Made by a program: the position numbers and the translations under genes
In this document: piece after piece, positions 8,201-13,383 of the stretch
How the letters are laid out: each line of letters opens with the position of its first letter
Position numbering within the stretch: position 1 is the first letter of the stretch
NCBI GenBank assembly: GCA_022774485.1
Contig: JALFLX010000099.1
Coordinates: forward strand, 1 to 13,965
Direction of reading: 5' to 3'
Length of the DNA stretch: 13,965 nucleotides
From: Bacilli bacterium
GTDB taxonomy: Bacteria > Bacillota_I > Bacilli_A > RFN20 > CAG-288
The notes under the pieces: model-generated
What the model was told of the DNA's origin: nothing
What the model saw: only the letters and a program-made list of their open reading frames with translations
Databases searched by the model: none

Positions 8201-9266
8201 TTATCAGATTGAAGCGGAGATTTATCTCTCCACTTATGATGCGAGCAAGAAACCACTCTTAGTCTACGATGAGGCAAATAAAGATAATTATATCGATGTT
8301 CATGGCTTCTCTTTGCTCTTGAGCTTCTTGATCACCACAACAGAACATCATTATTTCGATCTCTCCGGTGACTTAAACTTGCCGGTGACGTTAGGTAGTT
8401 GGAAGCTTACTGGAGTCACAACTCACATCGAATGCTATGTCCGTATCGTCGATGGAGATGTCGATGTCTATCTTTCTTTCAACAACACTACGAATAAGAG
8501 TATCACTGACAAAGGATTCTATGCTACAGAATTCTTCATCACCCCTGATCTCACTTATACCATTCGCACCAGAAATGCCGAAGGCACCAAGACAGCTGAG
8601 TTTAGGAAACTCACCGCAGATGAGATAATCTCCAATATCGCATATTACTTAATGTCCTATATTCTCAATCTCGATGACATGAAAATAGGTATCAGTGTCG
8701 GCAAAATCATCTTAGCCAATGTCTATCAGGCGATATATACGGACCAAGCTTCTTCCCAAGAAGTTGTGATGACTCACAACTACTCCTCCTTAGTGAAGAA
8801 AGCAGTCTATCAGACCACAGAGAACGATTCCGGAAGATTCGACCTTGTCCTTCACCTCAAAGATTTCATCACGATTCCGATGTTGGAGTTCTCTAAGGAT
8901 GTCACCATCACCATCAACTTCGATCAGTTTGGAGAACTCAAAAACTTCTCACTCAACGCGAAGTTAAAAGCAGTTAGCTTGATTGATATTGAAGCGACTC
9001 TAACCGCTGAGAGAACTCCCTTCTCATCGATGGAAAGAGAAGAGACTGTCGTGGAAGAAAAGATGAAACGATACGATCAGATCCTCACTCTTGCTTCTAC
9101 CACCCCTGAGATTGTCGCGCTTGAAAACTACGAATTTTATGGAAAACGGACTGGAGAAAGCTGTAATCCGACATTTGGAAAATACAAATATTATGATAAC
9201 GGCGAAGTTCACATCTTCGAATACAAAGATGATTACCTCAAATACTTCTACGGCGTTACCATCTAA
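5229..9266 (+). CDS. Giant membrane-anchored surface protein with about five repeated modules
   Basis: This 1345-residue protein has an N-terminal membrane segment (about 4-25, followed by RSLTRK), no lipobox, and no LPXTG-type end. A Pro/Glu-rich linker (31-57) follows. The rest reads as about five diverged modules of 200-250 residues, beginning near 57, 290, 519, 754 and 1023. Modules two and three show it best: IANLVDKKSF (297-306) matches IADLIDKKRF (526-535), and GKYEISI...YALYQDETIYLKLNN (344-377) matches GEYRLSL...DAVYQDHDIFVTLD (571-602). Each module ends in long alternating beta-strand sequence. The pattern recalls the curved beta-sheet lipoprotein folds (LolA/LppX-like), but that is inference from pattern only. 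Possible roles are adhesion, structure or lipid handling. It lies in an operon with gene 4036, has a firm start (AAGGAG, ATG 5229), and a terminator follows. Confidence 0.92.
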   Translation: MKNAVLYPLVAAISFGLSGVGTYLVRSLTRKPVETPTYSEPEEEPDIPYLPVEEEPGFSKMINKLMDTQEVKAASFSLVVSGSDFEDISLTLSDLDLDITGLLTGDIKSVKAKANLSLSYREIEEEIGFYVQNQSLYLSYQNTYFAFDMPMTISSLLSCLETFDFELPSLPEVTLPEAEEGDSSFLDSAMSILENVEEEETSYGYSYTLDLNNFLSELGLPIQISDAKIALLADKEYNLIGVNTLGDGIRIQDAYRIQIDSKQVSLSSVNTFQGLSQEEQSRYQDLTSTSTNLFTTIANLVDKKSFSADYEISLTSASESYDKQDFSGLIQADLSTIQEHPEKGKYEISILHSSLGQKRNEVYALYQDETIYLKLNNLIKGKIQNSTIDELLQKAAVEIESPDLSQAEDQINSFLSGTDFEKLMNGDLSLYRDMVSSAMLLPDGIKVEINGEFFGFTSGLITLELRDTTDELKNGFFFSVSNLPLHESLLSFSLNVKPQEVRLSLTEAELLDFDDYSCIIPLYDTIADLIDKKRFNSSYSFMLKDTDSTIYTGDGNLSADMRSLGTANEYGEYRLSLNTVLNGYSHSVDAVYQDHDIFVTLDTFFHQKMSDSEISSIVDVVSSHTETDSALFDEVNDALTYFKSEEGLLSDITAEIKETGSLSSLEEVLAFSIDEENNQVKLSLNLPYLFKNTAFKDRIGGMNLTLSLSSTRLVGIDIESLSFEGRELDFHLSLEEEFTSFRLSQEEVDTYVEITNLSRIIDGFYNLPTQLKEFSVNLEGSVYKQEDSTRNIYLEMTGDCQVNLNEKDSPDVGGTLSLFQPLITSETELRNSETTSDRVNHEIQFTYQGTHDDGATIAKYTAKDGDIDEGKQNSMFLYMKNQDIYSIYDEVMALKDKESNLLYHYLSSYFDTATKVTTGMPLIDAFKNKDYGMLLNDFVKKIEFTENTVTLVVDSSLLNENDDSKQDETIIIKFDENNQIQSATITGVYQSYQIEAEIYLSTYDASKKPLLVYDEANKDNYIDVHGFSLLLSFLITTTEHHYFDLSGDLNLPVTLGSWKLTGVTTHIECYVRIVDGDVDVYLSFNNTTNKSITDKGFYATEFFITPDLTYTIRTRNAEGTKTAEFRKLTADEIISNIAYYLMSYILNLDDMKIGISVGKIILANVYQAIYTDQASSQEVVMTHNYSSLVKKAVYQTTENDSGRFDLVLHLKDFITIPMLEFSKDVTITINFDQFGELKNFSLNAKLKAVSLIDIEATLTAERTPFSSMEREETVVEEKMKRYDQILTLASTTPEIVALENYEFYGKRTGESCNPTFGKYKYYDNGEVHIFEYKDDYLKYFYGVTI

Positions 9267-9270
9267 AATG

Positions 9271-9302
9271 AAGCTGTGAGCCTTTGGGTTCACAGCTTTT
9301 CT
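9271..9302 (+). terminator. Rho-independent terminator of the giant-protein operon
   Basis: A 12-pair stem AAGCTGTGAGCC (9271-9282) with GGTTCACAGCTT (9287-9298, one G/T pair) around the loop TTTG runs into TTTT (9297-9300). It starts 4 bases after the stop codon. Confidence 0.9.
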
Positions 9303-9308
9303 TATAAG

Positions 9309-9335
9309 AAAAAATCCCCGCTTGTTATGCGGGGA
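9309..9335 (-). terminator. Rho-independent terminator of the 42-residue gene
   Basis: Read on the minus strand, TCCCCGC (9335-9329) pairs with GCGGGGA (9321-9315) around a 7-base loop and is followed by six T (9314-9309). On the plus strand the run of A precedes the stem and no T-run follows, so it serves the minus strand. Confidence 0.9.
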
Positions 9336-9371
9336 ATTGTGTTTGAAAGTCCGAATGTAAGAACTTCCTGA

Positions 9372-9500
9372 TTACTCAGCGCTAGCAGCTTTCTGAGCTT
9401 TTTTCTTCGCGTCTAACTTCGCCTGTTTGGCTAATCTTTTTTCTCTTCTGACAGCCCATTCATCAGCGAAGCCTCTCGCTTCAAATCTTTTCTTTCCCAT
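9372..9500 (-). CDS. Very basic 42-residue protein of unknown function
   Basis: This short gene would be missed by a 60-residue cut-off. Read from ATG (9500) it gives MGKKRFEARGFADEWAVRRE, then KRLAKQAKLDAKKKAQKAAS and AE, with stop TAA at 9374-9372. It is rich in Lys, Arg and Ala, with a long helical second half; nucleic-acid or ribosome binding is a fair guess. It does not match Thx, bS21 or another small ribosomal protein I know. Three things support a real gene: a GTGAGG ribosome binding site (9517-9512, 11 bases before ATG), a good promoter (TTGAAA, 16 bases, TATAAT), and a strong terminator at 9335-9309. There is no membrane segment or signal peptide. Confidence 0.82.
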   Translation of the reverse strand: MGKKRFEARGFADEWAVRREKRLAKQAKLDAKKKAQKAASAE

Positions 9501-9533
9501 AATTTGGTATACCTCACTTCATTGCGCTAGATA

Positions 9534-9561
9534 ATTATACCGAAATAGCGGTATTTTTCAA
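9534..9561 (-). promoter_or_regulatory. Promoter of the 42-residue gene
   Basis: On the minus strand, TTGAAA (9561-9556) and TATAAT (9539-9534) are 16 bases apart. The start point would be near 9527, leaving a leader of about 27 bases with the ribosome binding site. Confidence 0.75.
9537..9554. repeat. Inverted repeat within the promoter spacer
   Basis: ATACCG (9537-9542) and CGGTAT (9549-9554) are perfect inverted copies 6 bases apart. They fill the space between -35 and -10 of the minus-strand promoter. On the plus strand they are followed by T's (9555-9558), so a weak terminator is an alternative, but no plus-strand gene ends just upstream. Confidence 0.5.
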
Positions 9562-9577
9562 GTGTTATTTTCATCCC

Positions 9578-9844
9578 TCACTGTCGCCATGAGTAATACT
9601 CTTCATCTTTCTTGATATCGACGGTCTCTTCTTCTTCCTCGGGGAGGACATAGAAGAGAGCATCCTCATAAAGAGAGGCAAACATCTGTTCATCGAGTGT
9701 GATAGAGCTCTCCTCTGTCTTGGAAAGAATCTTGTCCTGTAAGCGGAGGAAAAGGACTTTTCTCCCCTGGAGCAACGCGTAGAGATGATACCCTGCCTTC
9801 AAGTATTTGAGAGCTTCTTTTTGTGTTAGTTTTTCCAGTTTCAT
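9578..9844 (-). CDS. Hypothetical 88-residue protein, probably leaderless
   Basis: I do not recognise this protein. It begins MKLEKLTQKEALKYLKAGYH, has a central mixed beta region (LYALLQGRKVLFLRL, 21-35), and ends in an acidic tail (PEEEEETVDIKKDEEYYSW, 68-86). There is no signal peptide or membrane segment, and it looks like a small cytoplasmic protein. Its start is unusual: no purine-rich ribosome binding site precedes ATG (9844), and a TATAAT (9859-9854) ends only 9 bases before it, so the mRNA would start about 3 bases from the AUG. It is divergent from the Nudix gene and ends in TGA (9580-9578). No strong terminator follows, so transcription may run on into the 42-residue gene. Confidence 0.78.
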   Translation of the reverse strand: MKLEKLTQKEALKYLKAGYHLYALLQGRKVLFLRLQDKILSKTEESSITLDEQMFASLYEDALFYVLPEEEEETVDIKKDEEYYSWRQ

Positions 9845-9852
9845 GATAAAAA

Positions 9853-9864
9853 TATTATATAATA
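9853..9864. promoter_or_regulatory. Palindromic -10 element shared by divergent genes
   Basis: TATTATATAATA is a perfect 12-base palindrome. It holds TATAAT on the plus strand (9858-9863, for the Nudix operon) and on the minus strand (9859-9854, for the 88-residue gene). Neither strand has a good -35 at 16-18 bases. Confidence 0.6.
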
Positions 9865-9882
9865 ACCGCGGGTGGAGGAGAT

Positions 9883-10368
9883 ATGGCAGTCGATTACATT
9901 CCTTATATTCGAAAGAAAGTCGGGCACGATGAGATTCTTTCTGTCTCTCTCGCTGCTCTCATTGTGAATCATGAAGGGAAAATCCTTTTAGAAAAGAGAA
10001 GAGACAACGGTCTTTATTCGTTACCTGGCGGTTCTATCGACCTCTATGAGACAGTCTTAGAGGGCGTGAAAAGGGAAGTGAGAGAAGAGACTGGTCTTCT
10101 CTTACAAAATCCAATTCTCTTCCAGATACGATCGGGAGAGAAGTCAATCTTTCGATATCCAAACGGTGATGTCACTCACTATGTCGACCTGACGTTCTTT
10201 GAAGAAGTTACAGCTGAGGATGATGACATCAAGCCAGAGGATCAAGAATCTCTTTTCCTTCACTTCTTCTCCAAAGACGAACTTCCTCCTCAAGAGGAAT
10301 TTCTTCCAAATTCATACGCCTCGGTTCAAAAATATCTTCAGGGTGACTTTCATGTCACGATTGATTAA
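9883..10368 (+). CDS. Nudix hydrolase
   Basis: This 161-residue cytoplasmic enzyme should hydrolyse a nucleoside diphosphate linked to another moiety (NTP, nucleotide sugar or similar). The Nudix box is complete: G50, E56, then R64-E65, E68-E69 and G71 in GGSIDLYETVLEGVKREV followed by REETGL, with EE co-ordinating magnesium. The N-terminal strands (SVSLAALIVNHEGKILLEKR, 20-39) and LYSLPGG (44-50) are typical of the fold. A substrate cannot be given from the sequence. ATG 9883 is preceded by GGTGGAGGAG (9871-9880), with a tight spacing of 4-5 bases. It is the first gene of an operon; the MazG-like gene starts 16 bases after its stop. Confidence 0.95.
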   Translation: MAVDYIPYIRKKVGHDEILSVSLAALIVNHEGKILLEKRRDNGLYSLPGGSIDLYETVLEGVKREVREETGLLLQNPILFQIRSGEKSIFRYPNGDVTHYVDLTFFEEVTAEDDDIKPEDQESLFLHFFSKDELPPQEEFLPNSYASVQKYLQGDFHVTID

Positions 10369-10384
10369 TAGAAAGGAAACAGTT

Positions 10385-10735
10385 ATGGAAAACGAAAAAA
10401 TCTCATTCGACGAGTATCAGAAAGAAGCGTTTGATCTCATCAGCGAAGATGGCAGAAAAGACATGGTTTTAAATGGTGTCTTAGGCTTGGCGGGTGAGAG
10501 CGGAGAGTGCTGTGACATTGTCAAGAAAGTCCGCTTTCAGGGCCATGAGATGGATCGAGACCACCTCATCGGAGAACTTGGAGACGTTCTTTGGTATATC
10601 GCAGAGACCGCTTCTGGACTCAATGTCAGCTTAGAAGAAGTCGCTAAAAGAAACCTCGATAAACTCCACAAGAGATATCACGGAAATCACTTTAATAAAG
10701 AAGATAGCCTTCACAGAGAAAAAGGAGATCAGTAA
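10385..10735 (+). CDS. MazG-like nucleotide pyrophosphohydrolase
   Basis: This 116-residue protein is a single-domain MazG-type enzyme, which converts NTPs or dNTPs to NMPs and pyrophosphate, often to clear faulty nucleotides. The metal-binding pattern is present: ExxE as E38/E41 (AGESGEC) and ExxD as E64/D67 (GELGDVLW), within a four-helix domain; the length is usual for single-domain members. The frame stays open upstream inside the Nudix gene to 10199, but ATG 10385 is the right start: AAGG (10373-10376) sits 8 bases before it and the homology begins there. Its stop TAA overlaps the next ATG (TAATG), so translation is coupled to the RNase lipoprotein. Confidence 0.93.
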   Translation: MENEKISFDEYQKEAFDLISEDGRKDMVLNGVLGLAGESGECCDIVKKVRFQGHEMDRDHLIGELGDVLWYIAETASGLNVSLEEVAKRNLDKLHKRYHGNHFNKEDSLHREKGDQ

Positions 10736-11757
10736 TGAAAAAAAGAGTTCCTCTCCTTATTCTTTCCACGCTTTTTTTGACCTCTTGTAGTCTCCCTGAT
10801 TTCCTTGAAAGTTTCTTGCCTACAAAAGAAACTGTCTTTTCTGAGGAAGAGAAAAAAACAGAGACTGAAGAGACAAATGAGACTTCAGTGACAACCGAAG
10901 AAGTGTTGACTGAAACTGTTCCTGAATTAGAGACGGAACCTCAGACGGAGTATTTTCCAGATCCTTACACCAATGTTGATGAGAGTGAATTCTATCGAAA
11001 TTACACCCCTGCAACTTCTTATTTAGACAGCTATTACAGAACACAACATCACCTGATGTCAGGCTCGATTGAAGATCAGAAACAGCGTCCGACAATCGCT
11101 GAGAATCAGCCTAAAGATGGGGACAAATATGTCGCGAATTCAAAAGATGGGACATCCAAAGATGGCCTTTCCTACGACATTGTGGACACTTCTGGAAAGG
11201 TGGTTAACACCATTTACAAAGGCGGTGCCTATGTCACTTTAGAAGAAGTAGCCGCATATCTTTATGCCTTTGGAGAAATCCCCGCAAATTATGTCACCAA
11301 CAAATCGAAGAAACCTACGGAGAGCCCCTGGGGAAAGTATCTGAGGCTCAACCACAGCTATTTCACTTGCGATACGACGAAATATAAATACGAACCTGAT
11401 CTTCCCGACACTTCCTCAAAACGTTATTACGAGATTGATGTCGGAACCACGGGAAGCTTTGAATATTCCACAGCTCGTGTCGGAGAGTACAACAACGGAA
11501 AAAGCATCACCAGAGGTGCCTCTCGCCTTGTTTACACCCGTCTCTATAGCGGAGGAAGTCACATCGATAATCCTTTTGACCGCTATGTTTTCTACACGTT
11601 TAACCACTACAACGACTTCCAGCAGTATCTTAACTACCAAGGCGGATGGGGTGAGTGGTTTGGAAACATCGCTGGTGGAGGTTCTATGGATAACAACACT
11701 GGTATCTACAAGACTGCTTATCCGGAAGTCTCTTATCGAGATTTCACAGTAAATTAA
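10735..11757 (+). CDS. Lipoprotein with barnase-type guanyl-specific ribonuclease domain
   Basis: A 340-residue lipoprotein: basic start, hydrophobic stretch 5-16, and lipobox LTSC with Cys18 as the lipidated residue. A Glu/Thr-rich linker follows (31-72). From about 160 the sequence follows barnase and related Bacillota ribonucleases: EEVAAYLYAFGEIPANYVT (170-188) resembles VADYLQTYHKLPDNYIT; RYYEIDVGTTG (230-240) resembles WREADINYTSG; SRLVY (263-267) resembles DRILY; FNHYNDF (289-295) resembles TDHYQTF. The catalytic residues therefore seem kept: E233, R264 and H291 for barnase E73, R87 and H102. Barnase K27 falls on N189. Insertions lie at about 241-262 and 269-283, and a Gly-rich tail follows H291. 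It should cut RNA outside the cell and release guanosine-3' ends; this is not tested. TAATG links it to the MazG gene. Confidence 0.85.
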   Translation: MKKRVPLLILSTLFLTSCSLPDFLESFLPTKETVFSEEEKKTETEETNETSVTTEEVLTETVPELETEPQTEYFPDPYTNVDESEFYRNYTPATSYLDSYYRTQHHLMSGSIEDQKQRPTIAENQPKDGDKYVANSKDGTSKDGLSYDIVDTSGKVVNTIYKGGAYVTLEEVAAYLYAFGEIPANYVTNKSKKPTESPWGKYLRLNHSYFTCDTTKYKYEPDLPDTSSKRYYEIDVGTTGSFEYSTARVGEYNNGKSITRGASRLVYTRLYSGGSHIDNPFDRYVFYTFNHYNDFQQYLNYQGGWGEWFGNIAGGGSMDNNTGIYKTAYPEVSYRDFTVN

Positions 11758-11770
11758 AACCAAAGAAAAT

Positions 11771-11797
11771 AGGTGAGTTAACAACTCACCTGTTTTT
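11771..11797. terminator. Bidirectional rho-independent terminator
   Basis: AGGTGAGTT (11771-11779) pairs with AACTCACCT (11783-11791) around the loop AAC. TTTTT follows at 11793-11797 on the plus strand, and ATTTTCTTT follows on the minus strand, so it can end both the RNase operon and the convergent antiporter gene. Confidence 0.88.
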
Positions 11798-11809
11798 ATC
11801 AATTTGCTT

Positions 11810-13219
11810 TTATTTCGATTCTTTGCTCAGTTCTTTTTCAGGGGTCTGTTTTTCAAGAGGTGGAATTTCTTTCTCTTTAAAGAGAAGCTTCAAACAGATG
11901 GGAGTCAAGAAGGAAGAGATGAGAATCAAGATTAAACAGAACGGCATGATATCGGGGGAGACAAGATTGGCGTCGATACCTTTCTGTGCGCAGACGATTA
12001 ACACTTCTGCTCTTGCCATCATACCGACACCGATCTTGAGCGCCTCTTTGAATTTGAATCCGAAAGCAAGAGAGATGGAACCAGAACCTAAGACTTTTCC
12101 AATCAATCCGATGATGACCCAAGCGACACCAAACCAGAGGAAGGTGACAAAGAGAGGGTCACTGAAGTCAAAGGAGGACTGATACATGCCCATGGCGATA
12201 TTGCCAAAAAAGACAGGAGCGAAGAGATAGTTGCAAGTTGTCTCTGCTCTGTGGTCGATATAACCGTGGGCGACAGTTCCGGAGAGAATCAATCCGACTA
12301 AGTAGGCCCCGGTGATGTCGGCGATGTTAAAGAGTTCTGCCACATAGGACCAAATGAGGCAAATTGCTAAGGAGAGGATGGTGATGCGAATGTGGTGAGG
12401 ATATCTTGTGCCGAGATAATTGAACAATTTGCGGATAAAGAAGCCTAAGCCGATGGTGAGTGAGAAGAACACAGCCATGAACAGGATGATAAGAAGAATG
12501 TTCATCCATGGAGTTTTGGCGGCGACTGGAAGGCTTTGATACACGAGTGAGGCGAAGTTGAAACTATCACTTCCTTGCGCATTGGATGAGCTTAAGGAGA
12601 TGACAAGAGAGAGGACTAAGATGCCGATGATATCGTCGATGATGGCGCTTGAGACTAAGGCGGAACCGATTTTGGTGTCTAGCTTTCCAATCTCTTTTAA
12701 CGTGCTGACAGTGATGCTTACCGAGGTCGCTGTCAAGATGACTCCGTAATAGAGCTCGGTGAAGATCGGGTTGACTAAGAAGTTTCCAGCGCTATCTTTG
12801 ATGGCTAAGGCATAACCGGTGAGATGGTCGATCATCAAGGCGAACAAGAAGCAGAGCAACATCGGGGCAAGCACACCGAATAAAGCGATGAAGAATGAGG
12901 CTAGGCCGACGCTTTTCACTTTCTTGATATCTGTTTCAATACCTGCGGAGAACATGATGAGGATGACAGCGACTTTTGAGAAGAAAGAGAGACCGTTGGT
13001 GACTGTGTAATCTGTCAAGATATTCTGCCCTGGGATTAAATAAATCAAACCGACTACTAAGCCCGCAAAGAGGTATCCGATGACTTGAGGGACTTTGATT
13101 TTAGAGAGCAAGAGAGCGAAGACTTTTGCAAAGAGAAGCAAAAGACCAAGAGGCAGTAAAATCTTGAAAGCCTGAGGGTTGCTCTCATGTGGAATTTGAA
13201 TCAGCGTATCTAATAACAT
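11810..13219 (-). CDS. CPA2-family Na+/H+ antiporter (NapA/GerN-like)
   Basis: This 469-residue integral membrane protein exchanges sodium (or potassium) for protons. It has about 12-13 hydrophobic segments. LTATSVSIT (162-170) followed by VSTLKEIG is the unwound-helix signature of the NapA/GerN group, and AIIDDIIG (192-199) holds the ion-binding Asp pair D195-D196 of electrogenic members. Other family marks are KVPQVIGYLFAGLVVG (42-57), DITGAYLVGLILSG (301-314), and MARAEVLIV (401-409). No C-terminal TrkA-N or KTN domain is present; the tail is a short charged stretch, unlike KefB/KefC. ATG (13219) is preceded by AGGAA on the minus strand at 13234-13230. It has its own promoter, and the next gene downstream is convergent. 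Confidence 0.95.
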   Translation of the reverse strand: MLLDTLIQIPHESNPQAFKILLPLGLLLLFAKVFALLLSKIKVPQVIGYLFAGLVVGLIYLIPGQNILTDYTVTNGLSFFSKVAVILIMFSAGIETDIKKVKSVGLASFFIALFGVLAPMLLCFLFALMIDHLTGYALAIKDSAGNFLVNPIFTELYYGVILTATSVSITVSTLKEIGKLDTKIGSALVSSAIIDDIIGILVLSLVISLSSSNAQGSDSFNFASLVYQSLPVAAKTPWMNILLIILFMAVFFSLTIGLGFFIRKLFNYLGTRYPHHIRITILSLAICLIWSYVAELFNIADITGAYLVGLILSGTVAHGYIDHRAETTCNYLFAPVFFGNIAMGMYQSSFDFSDPLFVTFLWFGVAWVIIGLIGKVLGSGSISLAFGFKFKEALKIGVGMMARAEVLIVCAQKGIDANLVSPDIMPFCLILILISSFLTPICLKLLFKEKEIPPLEKQTPEKELSKESK

Positions 13220-13242
13220 AATGATTATTTCCTATCATTTGA

Positions 13243-13265
13243 ATTATAGTCTCATCCTTTGGATG
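13243..13265 (-). promoter_or_regulatory. Antiporter promoter with a dyad upstream of the -10
   Basis: On the minus strand, TATAAT (13248-13243) is preceded by GACTATAAT context with no good -35. A perfect inverted repeat, CATCC (13253-13257) with GGATG (13261-13265) around TTT, lies where the spacer would be. A regulator could bind it and replace the weak -35; this is inference. Confidence 0.5.
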
Positions 13266-13329
13266 TAGGGTATGAAAACTCTTTCATTTCATCACTTTTT
13301 GTCGAACGTTTTCTCTTTTTGTACCGCAT

Positions 13330-13358
13330 TTGAAAACGGAGCGTCAGATTGTTAAGAT
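13330..13358 (+). promoter_or_regulatory. pepF promoter
   Basis: TTGAAA (13330-13335) and TAAGAT (13353-13358) are 17 bases apart. Transcription would start near 13365, just before the ribosome binding site GGAGG at 13371-13375. Confidence 0.55.
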
Positions 13359-13383
13359 ATATAGACATCAGGAGGATATTTCC

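Noticed and set aside
9309..9335. Second plus-strand terminator of the giant-protein operon
   Set aside because: The T-run is present only when read on the minus strand, so it belongs to the 42-residue gene.
9578..9844. Barstar-like inhibitor for the RNase
   Set aside because: A small protein close to a barnase-like gene raised the idea, but it shows none of the barstar motifs, and the RNase is exported so an inhibitor is not required.
10199..10384. N-terminal extension of the MazG-like protein
   Set aside because: It only overlaps the Nudix gene in another frame; the ribosome binding site and family homology point to ATG 10385.
13303..13310. CGAACGTT as a LexA (SOS) box
   Set aside because: The Bacillota SOS box needs the CGAAC and GTTCG halves 4 bases apart; here they touch and the second half is broken.
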